DNA of 64,000 bases from JBBDIK01 sp040880465 (GTDB lineage: Bacteria > Actinomycetota > UBA4738 > JBBDHU01): NCBI GenBank assembly GCA_040880465.1, contig JBBDIK010000016.1:1-64000 (forward strand). Direction: 5' to 3'. Under the pieces are notes generated by a model. The model worked only from the letters and a program-made list of their open reading frames with translations. It had not been told where the DNA came from and did no database searches. The translations under genes were made by a program, and so were the position numbers. This document shows positions 42,182-53,967 of the stretch, piece by piece. Positions within the stretch are counted from its first letter, which is position 1, and the number at the start of each line of letters is the position of its first letter.

Positions 42182-42525
42182 GCGAGTCCCTCCTGCGACT
42201 GAGCGGGATCGCCGCCGAGGGCTATCACGGGGCGGACCCCGGCGAGAAGCTCGAGTCACAGCCGTTCGTCGTGGACCTGGCCGTGACGGTGGAGGTCGAC
42301 GGGCGGGCGATCGAGGACACCGCCGACTACTCGGCGCTCATCGCCACCGCGCGCGAGGTCGTCGAGCGTGAGTCCCACGACCTCCTCGAGACGCTCGCGG
42401 AGTCCGTCGCCCGGGCGGTGTTCGGTTTCCAGAACGTCGTCGCCGTCGTGGCGGTGGTCCACAAGCCGCGCGCCGCGGAGCTGCTTGGCGTGGACGACGT
42501 CTCGGCAGAAGCGTTCGTGCGGTGA
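42178..42525 (+). CDS. folB: Dihydroneopterin aldolase
   Basis: 115 residues from GTG 42178, overlapping the previous stop by four bases. LLRLSGIAAEGYHGADPGEK holds the conserved Tyr/His/Gly block and DTADYSALIATAREVVE and LLETLAESVARAVF complete the family pattern. Splits dihydroneopterin to 6-hydroxymethyl-dihydropterin and glycolaldehyde. Confidence 0.92.
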   Translation: MSESLLRLSGIAAEGYHGADPGEKLESQPFVVDLAVTVEVDGRAIEDTADYSALIATAREVVERESHDLLETLAESVARAVFGFQNVVAVVAVVHKPRAAELLGVDDVSAEAFVR

Positions 42526-43031
42526 AGGCCTACCTCGGTCTGGGAGCGAACCTCGGGGACCGGCTGGAGACGCTGCAGCGGGCTGCTGACTTCCTGGACG
42601 CGGAAACGTCGATCGACGTCGTGCGATCCTCCCGTGTCTACGAGACTCGCCCGGTCGGCGGGCCGGACGACCAGCCCGATTTCCTGAACGCCGTGATCCA
42701 GGTGGAGACCGGCCTGAACGCACGGGCGCTCCTCGATGCCTGTCTGCAGGTGGAGGACCGTCTCGGGCGCGTCCGTGCTGAACGCTGGGGTCCGCGCACC
42801 ATCGACATCGACCTGCTGACGTTGGGTGATGAACGTATCGACGATGAGGATCTCGTCGTTCCCCACCCCCGGATGCACGAGCGGATGTTCGTCCTCGCAC
42901 CGCTGCTCGAACTCGACGCTGATCCCCCGTTGCCCGGCGGGCGCCGGGCCGAGACGATGCGACTCACCGTGAGCGACCCGCTCGGCGTGCGGCCGTTCGC
43001 CCCGCCCTTGCTGACGAGAGCGCGTCGGTGA
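42522..43031 (+). CDS. folK: 2-amino-4-hydroxy-6-hydroxymethyldihydropteridine diphosphokinase
   Basis: 169 residues from GTG 42522 with four-base overlap. KAYLGLGANLGDRLETLQRA, VYETRPVGGPDDQPDFLNAV and WGPRTIDIDLLTLGDERIDD, plus VPHPRMHERMFVLAPLLEL are diagnostic. Uses ATP to make the diphosphate consumed by FolP. Confidence 0.95.
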   Translation: MKAYLGLGANLGDRLETLQRAADFLDAETSIDVVRSSRVYETRPVGGPDDQPDFLNAVIQVETGLNARALLDACLQVEDRLGRVRAERWGPRTIDIDLLTLGDERIDDEDLVVPHPRMHERMFVLAPLLELDADPPLPGGRRAETMRLTVSDPLGVRPFAPPLLTRARR

Positions 43032-43897
43032 AGATCTCGGTGATCGGCGCCGGGCGGACGGGAACGGCGCTGGCCGTCCTGTGGCAGGCCGCGGGCCACG
43101 GGATCGTCGCGGTGTCGGGCCGGGAGGCGACCCGCGAACGCGCGGCCCGGTTCCTCCCGATCGTCCCGGTGATGGCTGCGCCGGAGGCCGCCCGCCGCGG
43201 GGAGGTCGTGGTCCTGGGTGTTCCCGACGATGCCATCTCGCCGGTGTGCGATGGACTCGCGGAACGCGGTGCTCTCACCGAGGGGCAGACCGTGATGCAC
43301 CTGTCGGGCGCGACCGGGCTCGACGCGCTCGCCGCGGCCCGCGGGGCAGGGGCTAGCCTCCTATCCCTGCACCCACTGCTGACGTTCCCCGACGTGGAGT
43401 CGGCCCTCCGGCGGATCCCCGATTGCGGGATGGCGCTCACGGCGGAGGTCGGTGCCGACGCAACGCTCGCGCTGGGTGAGCGGCTCGCCGTCGATGCCGG
43501 TGGCCGGCCGTTCCGCCTTCCGGATGAGGTCAAGGGGCTGTACCATGCGGCCGCGGTGTTCGCCTCGAACTACCTGATCGCCGTGACCGCGGAGGCGGAG
43601 AACCTGTTCAAGGCCGCCGGCCTCCCCGATCCGAAGGAGCTGTTCATGCCCCTGGCCCGTGCCTCGTTCGAGAACGCGATGGCGGTCGGGCCAGAAGCTG
43701 CGCTGACCGGACCGGCCGCTCGCGGAGACGCCGGGACGGTGGCGCGCAACCTGGAAGCCCTTGCGGACCGGGCGCCCGACGCGATCCCCGCGTACGTCGC
43801 ACTGGCGCGCGTCGCGCTGGACCTCGCGCAGCACGCCGACCGGGTCACGGACCCGCAGCGCGCCGCGGTCGAGGAGGTGCTTGCCCGATGGACGTGA
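43028..43897 (+). CDS. Rossmann-like DUF2520 protein
   Basis: 289 residues from GTG 43028. ISVIGAGRTGTALAVLWQAA is a nucleotide-binding Rossmann start; SGATGLDALAAARGAGASLL SLHPLLTFPD and a C-terminal helical domain (KGLYHAAAVFASNYLIAVTA) match the DUF2520/Rossmann-like pair. It lies between folK and panC and overlaps both. Because it resembles the 6-phosphogluconate/ketopantoate reductase superfamily, a role in pantothenate supply is often suspected; this is inference. Confidence 0.85.
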   Translation: MKISVIGAGRTGTALAVLWQAAGHGIVAVSGREATRERAARFLPIVPVMAAPEAARRGEVVVLGVPDDAISPVCDGLAERGALTEGQTVMHLSGATGLDALAAARGAGASLLSLHPLLTFPDVESALRRIPDCGMALTAEVGADATLALGERLAVDAGGRPFRLPDEVKGLYHAAAVFASNYLIAVTAEAENLFKAAGLPDPKELFMPLARASFENAMAVGPEAALTGPAARGDAGTVARNLEALADRAPDAIPAYVALARVALDLAQHADRVTDPQRAAVEEVLARWT

Positions 43898-44748
43898 TCC
43901 GGACCGTCGAGGCCTACCGGGAGATCGTCGACGATGCGCATTCCCAGGTCCACCCGGTCGGCCTCGTCCCGACGATGGGCGCATTCCACGACGGCCATCG
44001 GTCGATCATGCGTCGTGCGGTCGAGGAACGTGACACGGTGATCGTGTCCGTCTTCGTGAACCCGCTCCAGTTCGGCGAGGGGGAGGACTACGACCGCTAT
44101 CCCCGGGGTGAAGAGGACGATATCGCGGTTGCCGAAGCGCAGGGCGTCGAGGTGATGTTCCTGCCGACGGTCGAGGAGATGTACCCCGAGTACCCGCCGA
44201 TGATCACGGTAGACCCCGGGTCGCTCGGCGATCGGTTCGAGGGCGCCGCCCGGCCGGGGCATTTCCGCGGCGTGCTCACCGTCGTCGCGCGCCTGCTCGA
44301 TCTCAGCGGTACGTGCCGGGTGTACTTCGGCGAGAAGGATGCGCAACAACTTTTCCTGGTCCGGAAGATGGCTGCCGAGATCGCCCCGCGGGTCGAGGTC
44401 GTCGGGTGCCCCACGATCCGTGAGGCGGATGGTCTGGCGATGTCCTCCCGCAACGTCTACCTGGAGCCGGAGGAGCGCGCCGCGGCCGCCTGCCTCCATC
44501 GTGGGCTGCAGGATGCTCAACACCTCCTCAAGGATGGAGAGACGGATGCCGCGCCGCTGGCGGCCGCCATCCGGGCAGCCGTCGAAGCCGAGCCCCTTGC
44601 CGACCTGGACTACGCGGTCCTCGTGGATGACATGACCTTCGAGGAACTCGGGTCGGTGGATCTGCGGGGGTCGCCTGCCCGCGCCTTGGTGGCGGCCCGC
44701 ATCGGGGCGACGCGCCTCATCGACAACCTCCTCCTGGCGAATTCCTGA
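43888..44748 (+). CDS. panC: Pantothenate synthetase
   Basis: 286 residues. GLVPTMGAFHDGHRSIMRRA (HIGH-like), VFVNPLQFGEGEDYDRYPR, FGEKDAQQLFLVRKM and MSSRNVYLEPEER are diagnostic. Joins pantoate and beta-alanine with ATP. It overlaps the DUF2520 gene by ten bases. No panD gene follows. Confidence 0.95.
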   Translation: MDVIRTVEAYREIVDDAHSQVHPVGLVPTMGAFHDGHRSIMRRAVEERDTVIVSVFVNPLQFGEGEDYDRYPRGEEDDIAVAEAQGVEVMFLPTVEEMYPEYPPMITVDPGSLGDRFEGAARPGHFRGVLTVVARLLDLSGTCRVYFGEKDAQQLFLVRKMAAEIAPRVEVVGCPTIREADGLAMSSRNVYLEPEERAAAACLHRGLQDAQHLLKDGETDAAPLAAAIRAAVEAEPLADLDYAVLVDDMTFEELGSVDLRGSPARALVAARIGATRLIDNLLLANS

Positions 44749-44847
44749 TCTCCTCACTCATCCCCGACAGACTCAGATGTGCCGGGCCGGGCAGGTATGG
44801 GAGGATGGCGGTCCACAGGCAGGCGACCTCAAAGGAGGCGGTTGACC

Positions 44848-45627
44848 ATGCTCCTCGCGATCGATGTCGGGAACACCGAGACCGTGCTCGGCGTGTTCAA
44901 GGGCGGCCAACTGACGTGGCACTGGCGCATGGCCACGGTTCGTGATCGAACGGCCGACGAACTGGCCCTCATGTTCGGCGGCTTCCTCGAACAGCATGGA
45001 CTCTCGTTCACCAAGCAGGTGACGGGGGTTGCCATCGCGTCGGGGGTGCCCTCCGTCAGTGTCGCCTTGCGTGACATGACCGAGCGCTATTTCCACTTCT
45101 CGCCGATCGTCGTCGAACCGGGAGTGAAGACCGGCATCCCGATCCTGATCGACAACCCGCGCGAGGTCGGTCCGGACCGTGTGGTGAACTCCCTGGCGGC
45201 GTTCGCCGCGTACGGCGGGCCGAGCATCGTCGTGGACTTCGGCACCGCGACGAACTTCGACGTCGTCTCGGCGAAGGGGGAATACATCGGCGGGGCCATC
45301 GCCCCCGGTATCCAGATCTCGGCCGAAAGCCTTACCTCCCGGGCTGCCCGCCTTCCCAGGATCGAGATCGTCGCTCCGAAGGCAGTCATCGGCAAGAACA
45401 CGATCGACGCCATGCAGTCTGGCCTGGTCTGGGGAACGGTCTCGGAGATCGAAGGGATGATCGAGCGCATCGAGGAGGAACTCGAGGCCGAACCGACGGT
45501 GGTCGCCACGGGCGGTCTGGCAGAGGTTATCGTGCCGTTGACCGACATGGTCGATCACCACGAGCCCTGGCTCACCCTCGAGGGGTTGCGCCTGGTCTTC
45601 GAGAGGAACGCGGGGAGCGATGAGTGA
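44848..45627 (+). CDS. coaX: Type III pantothenate kinase
   Basis: 259 residues from the ATG at 44848, set by a strong AAAGGAGG. MLLAIDVGNTETVLGVFKGG holds the phosphate-binding loop; GPDRVVNSLAAFAAYGGPSI VVDFGTATNFDVV and GGAIAPGIQISAESL complete the family. Phosphorylates pantothenate, first step of CoA synthesis. It overlaps lysS by eight bases. Confidence 0.94.
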   Translation: MLLAIDVGNTETVLGVFKGGQLTWHWRMATVRDRTADELALMFGGFLEQHGLSFTKQVTGVAIASGVPSVSVALRDMTERYFHFSPIVVEPGVKTGIPILIDNPREVGPDRVVNSLAAFAAYGGPSIVVDFGTATNFDVVSAKGEYIGGAIAPGIQISAESLTSRAARLPRIEIVAPKAVIGKNTIDAMQSGLVWGTVSEIEGMIERIEEELEAEPTVVATGGLAEVIVPLTDMVDHHEPWLTLEGLRLVFERNAGSDE

Positions 45628-47161
45628 CGAGCACGTAGCCGACCCGGGGTCCGATCCCGAGGAGGGTCATGGTCGGGAGGCCGAGGTGCTCCGTGCGCGT
45701 CGTGAGTCGCTGGAGCGGCTCAGGGCCGCCGGCGTCGAGCCGTTCGCTATGACCTTCGACGCCGATCCAGATCATGCCACTGATCTGCGCGACCGGTATC
45801 CGGCGCTCGAGCCCGGCGCGGAGACGGCCGACGCGGTGACCGTCGCCGGACGGGTGGTCCAGCGCCGCGACTTCGGCAAGCTCACGTTCCTCGTCGTGCG
45901 GGACCGGACGGGGGATATCCAGCTGATGTGCGTCAAGGATGAGCTGGGGGACGCCGCCCAGGTGGCGAACGAGGTGGATCTCGGAGACATCATCGGTGCG
46001 CGCGGCGTGGTCGGAACCTCGAAGAAGGGCGAGCTTCAGGTCAAGGTTCGCGAGCTCACCATGCTCACCAAGTCGTTGCGGCCGCTGCCCGAGAAATGGC
46101 ACGGTCTGAAAGATCCGGACCTCCAGCAACGCCGCCGATACGTTCACCTCATCGTGGACGACGCGCCTCGCCGGTACGTGCTGGCGCGGGCCGCATCGCT
46201 CAAGACGATGCGGCGGGTGCTGGACGAGCAGGGCTACCTCGAGTTCGAGGGGCCGATGCTCCAGACCGTCGCCGGCGGGGCGAACGCGCGTCCGTTCACG
46301 ACCTATCACCATGTCCTGGACACCGAGATGAAACTCCGCATCTCGTTGGAACTCTTCCTCAAGCGGATGATGGTCGGCGGCATGGAGCGCGTCTACGAAC
46401 TCGGACGCACCTTCCGCAACGAAGGGATCGATCGCGACCACAACCCCGAGTTCACGATGCTCGAGGCCTATCGTGCGTTCGGCGACTATCACACGATGAT
46501 GGAGCTCAGCGAAACCTTGATCCGGGAGTGCGCGCGTGCGGTCGGGCCCATCATGGGTCGCGATCCCGACGATCTGGTCGTGCCGTACCGGGAGCTACGC
46601 GTGGACCTGGCCCCGGCGTTCGCCAGGATGACGATCCTCGGCGGGGTGTCCGAGGCGGTGGGCGAGCCGGTCACGCTCGACCGGCCGGATCTGGATCGCG
46701 TGGCCGAGAGGAACGGCGTGCCCCTCGATCCCGCCTGGGGACCGGGCAAGATCGTTCAGGAGCTGTTCGAGAAGCTCGTCGAAGGAACGATCGAGCAGCC
46801 GACCTTCGTGTGCGACTTCCCGCGCGAAGTCTCACCCCTCGCACGACCGCATCGGGAGGATCCGGGGCTCACGGAGCACTTCGACCTCGTGATCGGCGGA
46901 CTCGAACTGGTCACGGCCTTCTCGGAGCTCACCGACCCCGACGAGCAGCGCGCAAAGTTCGAGGATCAGCTCCGTGCCAAGGAGGCCGGCGACGAGGAAG
47001 CTCACCCCCTCGATGAGGATTTCCTCCGGGCCCTCGAGCACGGGATGCCACCCGCCGGTGGCCTCGGTCTCGGCATCGACCGGCTCCTCATGCTGCTGAC
47101 GGATGCCCCGAGCTTGCGGGACTTGATCATGTTCCCGAGTCACCGTCTCGAGGGGGCGTGA
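45620..47161 (+). CDS. lysS: Lysyl-tRNA synthetase, class II
   Basis: 513 residues. OB-fold anticodon domain (VTVAGRVVQRRDFGKLTFLV V) then class II motifs: motif 2 in FRNEGIDRDHNPEFTMLEAY and motif 3 GLGLGIDRLLMLLTDAPSLR D. RRRYVHLIVDDAPR and TRPFTTYHHVLDTEMKLRIS type blocks (here NARPFTTYHH) are specific for LysRS. Charges tRNA(Lys). Confidence 0.96.
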   Translation: MSDEHVADPGSDPEEGHGREAEVLRARRESLERLRAAGVEPFAMTFDADPDHATDLRDRYPALEPGAETADAVTVAGRVVQRRDFGKLTFLVVRDRTGDIQLMCVKDELGDAAQVANEVDLGDIIGARGVVGTSKKGELQVKVRELTMLTKSLRPLPEKWHGLKDPDLQQRRRYVHLIVDDAPRRYVLARAASLKTMRRVLDEQGYLEFEGPMLQTVAGGANARPFTTYHHVLDTEMKLRISLELFLKRMMVGGMERVYELGRTFRNEGIDRDHNPEFTMLEAYRAFGDYHTMMELSETLIRECARAVGPIMGRDPDDLVVPYRELRVDLAPAFARMTILGGVSEAVGEPVTLDRPDLDRVAERNGVPLDPAWGPGKIVQELFEKLVEGTIEQPTFVCDFPREVSPLARPHREDPGLTEHFDLVIGGLELVTAFSELTDPDEQRAKFEDQLRAKEAGDEEAHPLDEDFLRALEHGMPPAGGLGLGIDRLLMLLTDAPSLRDLIMFPSHRLEGA

Positions 47162-47253
47162 GGCGCGCCTGTCGGGAACCTGACACATCCGGTGTCGTCC
47201 GGCTGACGAACCCTCCGGCTCCCACGGCCGAACCTGTAGGTGAAGCACCGGAA

Positions 47254-47371
47254 CCTCACGGGCGGTACGTGGGCGCGGACCTGCCCGAGAGGCGTGAGGG
47301 GGCCGCCGATATCCCCAGGCGGTCCCCTCCATTCCACCGGACGGGACGGGACCGCCGGGTCCCGCGTCCGG
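47254..47371 (+). ncRNA. Structured 5' leader of the 47424 gene
   Basis: Three nested or stacked hairpins within 118 bases: a 7-bp stem CCTCACG (47254-47260) with CGTGAGG (47293-47299); GGGGCCGCC (47299-47307) with GGCGGTCCCC (47318-47327, one bulged base); and CCGGACG (47337-47343) with CGTCCGG (47365-47371), whose interior forms a further GGGACC/GGTCCC stem. None is followed by a T-run, so they are not simple terminators. It may be a cis-regulatory RNA or a stable 5' leader; it does not match a riboswitch I know. Confidence 0.4.
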
Positions 47372-47423
47372 CCGACTTGCGAGATCGGACGCAACGACAC
47401 AGAGTTTGAAGGTTGGGAGCGAG

Positions 47424-49964
47424 ATGAACGGGAGACGGAGCCTCGGGAGGCGGCGACGCGCGCTGGCGCGCGTCGCGCTGGCCGTTGCGGTCGTGGCGGC
47501 GGTGTTCCTCATGCCGGTTCCCGCGCAGGCGGCCGGGTGCTCGACCACGTTCGTCTGGAGCGGGACCGCCGACACCAACTGGTTCAACCCGTTGAACTGG
47601 GGCCCGAACGGCGTGCCGGACAACACGTCCGAGTGCGCGGTGATCCCGAGTGGGAATGTCGATCTTCCCGCATCCATCACGGTCGACGGGCTCAATATCA
47701 ACTCCCCGGCCGCGACGCTGAACATCCTGGCCGGCCAAAGCCTTACTGTGACCGACCTGAACGTTTCCGGCGGGTACCTCACTGGCGGCGGACAGGTGGT
47801 CGTCCAGGCCACCTTCCAACAGGCGCCGGGCAGCCAGTTCAAGCTTTGCCAGAACGCGAGCATCGTGCTGACCACGTTCGTCAACGGCTCGATCGGCGAC
47901 AACGCCCAACTCCGCATGCGTCGAGGTTCGAGCGTGATCGTCGATGGTTGGCTGAGCCTGGGGGAGGACGCCGGTATCCTGACCTACGCGGGACCGGACG
48001 GTGCGATGTGCAACGACCAGGCGTTCGGAGATGCGCGGCTGACCGTCGCTCCGAACGGGCAGATCTACGGTATGGGAACCTCCAGTAACCCCGCTCCGGA
48101 GATCATCGATGTGGCTGTGCACAACGAAGGATCGATCGACGGCGGACCGTGGGGGATGGATCTGTCACCGCTGCGGCTTCTCGGTGGCGACTTCCCGAGC
48201 GGAAGCTTCTATTCGAACGGGCAGTTCTCGAACCTGCAGTTCGGTGGCGGGCTCAACCAGGTGTACCGACTCGAGGACGCGGCTGAGGCGCTCCAGGTTT
48301 CGGTTGGGTTCCAGCGGATGGACCTGACGACGGAGCAAGCGGACCTGCGCGTGCTTCCCGGCGCGACGGCGCTCTTCGACGGCCGGGTCTACGGGAGCAC
48401 GATCAGCGGTGGTGGCATCTTGGAGGTTCCGAGCGGGGCGGTGCTGAACATGCAGTCTCCCGGGCCGGCGGAGATGGCGTCGATGCTCGGCTCGGGGACC
48501 ACCCACCTCAACGGCGGCAACCTGATCGCCGACATGGGCGGCGTCCGGATCGGAGGATGCGACCCGCCCCCACCCTCGCCCTGCGGCGCCTATCGCACCG
48601 TCGATAACGATGGCTACGTGGCGATCGACACCGACGGTCACTTCGTCGGGGACGACGGGACGACCTTCATCAACCGGGGAACCTTCGACATCCAGAACGA
48701 CTTCGGGTACTACAAGGGGGCCGCGCAAGACGGAGTTCCATCGACGGTCTTCGACAACAAACCGTCCGGCGTCATCATCAAGACCGCCGAGCCTACCCCC
48801 GGCGAACCGAGCATCATCCAGGCGAACTACACGGGGAGCGGCGCGGTCAACTCCCTCGTGGGGCAGATCCTGATCTGGGACGACGACATCGATGCCTCGA
48901 TCGACCCCGGCAACTGGATGGCGACCGGAACGACCAAGACCGTGAACCCGCCGGGAGGTATCTCGATCCCCGGCAAGGACTTCGCGACGGGTGTTCACAA
49001 CCTGGACTCCGGCGTCCACGACTTCTCGATCGATGAGAGCACGGAAGACCCGCCGAGCAAGGGCGGCTACGACTTCTTCCCGTACACGACGCGGGTGCAG
49101 GCGTTGGACGTGAACGCCGGCATCGACGCCGATGTCGAGTTCGGCGTCGATGCCGGCATGCTCTCCGGCGGCGAGGTGTATGCCTTCAACCACGGCGTGA
49201 TGGTCCCCGAGTGCCCGGACGCGTTCACGATCGATCCCGATCCGTGCGTCGTTCGCTCGTTCAACGGGGAAGGTGACGTGGTCTTGCTCATCCGCACCAC
49301 CCAGCTGGGCGCTCCGGCCACGTCCCAGCCCTCTATCTCGTCGCCGGAGGATTCGCGCGCTCCGTTCATCCGAGGGCACGCCCGTCGGGCGCCGGTCGAT
49401 GTGGATGCATCGGCCAGCGAGGTCGATGACGATACGCTCCTGGTCCAGGATGCTGGCATCACCCCGGCCTCGACGACGGTGGTCCTCGGCACCACGATGA
49501 ACTTCGTCCTCGACCCAGGCCACACCGCTCAGGACGCCAACCTCCTCGGCGACGCGGGGGTGCCGCTCTTCGCGTTCGCCGCGGACGACGACTATCGCTA
49601 CCCCGCGGGAACGTTCACGGTCGAGGACCCGAGCAACAGCGACACCGCTACGGTCAAGGTCAAGCCGCAGGCGGCCCAGATTCAGCCCGACAAGGGGCAT
49701 GAGATCGGCGTGACGTGGTCTTCGGCGGCGGCGGTCGAGGGTTGCACCATGTGCGCGTGGGACGTCCAGTACAAGGTCAAGAAGTCGGGCACCAAGAAGT
49801 GGACCGGCTGGAAGACCTGGGAGAACGACGAGACGGACCCGAGCGGTACGTTCGATGCGCCGGATCACGGCAGGTACAAGTTCCGCGCGCGGCTCGTGGA
49901 AACCGGGATGAATACGGTTTCGGGGTGGTCACCGACGACCTCGACCGTCAAGGTCGCGAAGTAG
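47424..49964 (+). CDS. Large secreted beta-rich surface protein with C-terminal fibronectin-like domain
   Basis: 846 residues from the ATG at 47424 (GGGAGCGAG upstream; an earlier TTG at 47406 is less likely). Signal peptide VALAVAVVAAVFLMPVPAQA A. The start of the mature part, FVWSGTADTNWFNPLNWGPN then NINSPAATLNILAGQSLTV, is the WxGxxxxxWxxxxNW opening seen in many beta-helix surface proteins. A long beta-helix-like stretch follows. The C-terminal 100 residues (EIGVTWSSAAAVEGCTMCAW DVQYKVKKSG ... GRYKFRARLVETG) form a fibronectin type III-like domain. Preceded by a structured leader; no anchoring motif seen. Confidence 0.7.
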   Translation: MNGRRSLGRRRRALARVALAVAVVAAVFLMPVPAQAAGCSTTFVWSGTADTNWFNPLNWGPNGVPDNTSECAVIPSGNVDLPASITVDGLNINSPAATLNILAGQSLTVTDLNVSGGYLTGGGQVVVQATFQQAPGSQFKLCQNASIVLTTFVNGSIGDNAQLRMRRGSSVIVDGWLSLGEDAGILTYAGPDGAMCNDQAFGDARLTVAPNGQIYGMGTSSNPAPEIIDVAVHNEGSIDGGPWGMDLSPLRLLGGDFPSGSFYSNGQFSNLQFGGGLNQVYRLEDAAEALQVSVGFQRMDLTTEQADLRVLPGATALFDGRVYGSTISGGGILEVPSGAVLNMQSPGPAEMASMLGSGTTHLNGGNLIADMGGVRIGGCDPPPPSPCGAYRTVDNDGYVAIDTDGHFVGDDGTTFINRGTFDIQNDFGYYKGAAQDGVPSTVFDNKPSGVIIKTAEPTPGEPSIIQANYTGSGAVNSLVGQILIWDDDIDASIDPGNWMATGTTKTVNPPGGISIPGKDFATGVHNLDSGVHDFSIDESTEDPPSKGGYDFFPYTTRVQALDVNAGIDADVEFGVDAGMLSGGEVYAFNHGVMVPECPDAFTIDPDPCVVRSFNGEGDVVLLIRTTQLGAPATSQPSISSPEDSRAPFIRGHARRAPVDVDASASEVDDDTLLVQDAGITPASTTVVLGTTMNFVLDPGHTAQDANLLGDAGVPLFAFAADDDYRYPAGTFTVEDPSNSDTATVKVKPQAAQIQPDKGHEIGVTWSSAAAVEGCTMCAWDVQYKVKKSGTKKWTGWKTWENDETDPSGTFDAPDHGRYKFRARLVETGMNTVSGWSPTTSTVKVAK

Positions 49965-50020
49965 ATCGAACCTGCTACGGGATTTCCCCCCCGCGGCCCT
50001 CCGCCTCTAGACTGCGCCTC

Positions 50021-50716
50021 ATGGATGTGCAGCGCGTCGCCGCCTTGCTGGAGGAGACCGAGCTGTTCTCCGGCTTGGGTGCCGCGGAGGTCGGCAAGAT
50101 CGCCGAGCTCGCCAACGAACGCCGCTACAAGAAGGGTGCGCTCATCTTCTACCAGGGCGATCCGGGGGACGCGTTCTACGTCGTGGCCGAGGGCAGCGTG
50201 AAGGTGTTCGTCCAATCCGGCCAGGGCGAGGAGATGGTGCTCGTGACGCTGCGGCCGCCCGACTCGCTCGGTGAGGTCGCGCTCCTGGACGAAGGGCAAC
50301 GCTCGGCATCTGCCGAGGCCTTGGAACCGACCACCCTCATGGCGTTCGCGCGGAGCACGATGCTGCAGCTCCTCCATGACGAGCCCGCCATCGCCGACGG
50401 CCTGCTCCGCTCGGTCGGGGCCATGCTGCGCCGCCTCACGGAACAGGCCTCGGATTTCGTCTTCCTCGATCTGGAGGGTCGCATCGCGAAGGTGCTGACC
50501 GGGTTCGCGGAGCAGCGGGGGGAGGCGAAGGGCGACGAGATCTCCTTGGATCTCGGCCTCACGCAGACAGAGCTGGCGCACATGGTCGGGGGAAGCCGTC
50601 AGAGCGTGAACCAGATCCTGCACTCGCTCGAGGATCGCAACTACCTGGATGTCGGCGGGTGCACCATCGTCATCAAGAACCTGGATGGACTCCGCAAGAG
50701 GGCCGGCCGTCGCTGA
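50021..50716 (+). CDS. Crp/Fnr-family transcription regulator
   Basis: 231 residues. The N-terminal cyclic-nucleotide-binding fold (GALIFYQGDPGDAFYVVAEG SVKVF) has a phosphate-binding-cassette-like GEVALLDEGQRSASAEA with the Glu and Arg that contact cAMP. The C-terminal winged helix (LGLTQTELAHMVGGSRQSVN QILHSLEDRNYL) is DNA-binding. No Fe-S cysteines, so Crp-like rather than Fnr-like. With a class III cyclase at the right end, cAMP response is plausible. Confidence 0.88.
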   Translation: MDVQRVAALLEETELFSGLGAAEVGKIAELANERRYKKGALIFYQGDPGDAFYVVAEGSVKVFVQSGQGEEMVLVTLRPPDSLGEVALLDEGQRSASAEALEPTTLMAFARSTMLQLLHDEPAIADGLLRSVGAMLRRLTEQASDFVFLDLEGRIAKVLTGFAEQRGEAKGDEISLDLGLTQTELAHMVGGSRQSVNQILHSLEDRNYLDVGGCTIVIKNLDGLRKRAGRR

Positions 50717-50749
50717 ACCGGGAGCGAGACCGGGGCCGGTAACGCCGCG

Positions 50750-51142
50750 TCAGCTTCCGTTGACGACCTGTTCGCCCTCGAGGCCTTCGCAGACCTCCAT
50801 GAGTCGGTCGACCAATTCCTGCAGGCCACCGCCCTTGGCGATGAATCCGGATGCTCCGGCCGAGCGAGCATCAGCTTCCAGCGCCGGGTCGGCGTGGGCC
50901 GTGAGGATGACGACCGGCGTTTCGGGTTTGCGACGATGGATCATCCGCATGGCGTCGACCCCGGACATGCCGGGCATCGAGAGATCCATCAGCACGACGT
51001 CCGGCTCGACATCGAGCGCTCGGCTGTAGCCGGCCTCCCCGTCGCCGGCTTCGCCGACGACCTCTAGGCCACTCACCAGGCCGAGCGTCGTCACCAGGGC
51101 CCGGCGGAACCCTGCGTGGTCATCCACAACCAAGATACGCAC
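50750..51142 (-). CDS. Single-domain response regulator
   Basis: 130 residues. The frame could start at GTG 51154, but GAGGAG overlaps that codon; GTG 51142 has the motif 11 bases upstream. RILVVDDHAGFRRALVTTLG, PDVVLMDLSMPGMSGVDAMR (phosphoacceptor Asp), PVVILTAHAD and GASGFIAKGG are a complete receiver. No output domain is present. No histidine kinase is encoded nearby. It faces the Crp gene convergently. Confidence 0.85.
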   Translation of the reverse strand: MRILVVDDHAGFRRALVTTLGLVSGLEVVGEAGDGEAGYSRALDVEPDVVLMDLSMPGMSGVDAMRMIHRRKPETPVVILTAHADPALEADARSAGASGFIAKGGGLQELVDRLMEVCEGLEGEQVVNGS

Positions 51143-51298
51143 GCGTACCAGCACTCCTCGCCTACGGGAAGGATGGAATCCTGAGCCCCATCATGCTCCT
51201 TTCGAGCCGCGGTGCCAACCGCGGGCGCCCGATCCGGTGCCCGGAAACCAGGTCTTGAGGGGAACGAGACCACGCCTCGAGGGAAACAGGAGGTGCGG

Positions 51299-51412
51299 AT
51301 GAACTTCCTATCTCGCGGGCAAAGGTATAATTCCGTGCGTAGGCGCTCCAAGCGCGACGATCGCGACGGGGAGCGCCTCAGGCACCTCAAGGGTAGGACG
51401 TGGGTCCCTTGA
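51299..51412 (+). CDS. Possible 37-residue basic peptide upstream of clpC
   Basis: A strong AGGAGGTGCGG sits directly before ATG 51299, and the frame encodes MNFLSRGQRYNSVRRRSKRD then DRDGERLRHLKGRTWVP, very basic. The likely clpC promoter lies inside this frame, so either it is chance or it belongs to an upstream transcript. No family recognised. Confidence 0.3.
   Translation: MNFLSRGQRYNSVRRRSKRDDRDGERLRHLKGRTWVP
51303..51331 (+). promoter_or_regulatory. Likely clpC promoter (TATAAT at 51326-51331)
   Basis: A perfect TATAAT in a very GC-rich setting, about 130 bases before the clpC start. The -35 is poor (ACTTCC at 17-base spacing). Clp genes in actinobacteria are often stress-controlled, but I see no clear sigma-R (GGAAT/GTT) or ClgR box. 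Confidence 0.5.
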
Positions 51413-51460
51413 TCCTTGGGGCGGGCAACGCGGGTCGATCCGGCCCGAGGGGTGTTGTTG

Positions 51461-53941
<2,481 letters not shown>

Positions 53942-53967
53942 GACCGCGCCCGTTTTCGAGCGTTGAT

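Noticed and set aside
47254..47371. Known riboswitch or intrinsic terminator of lysS
   Set aside because: No conserved core of a riboswitch I can name and no T-run after any stem; kept only as an unnamed structured leader.
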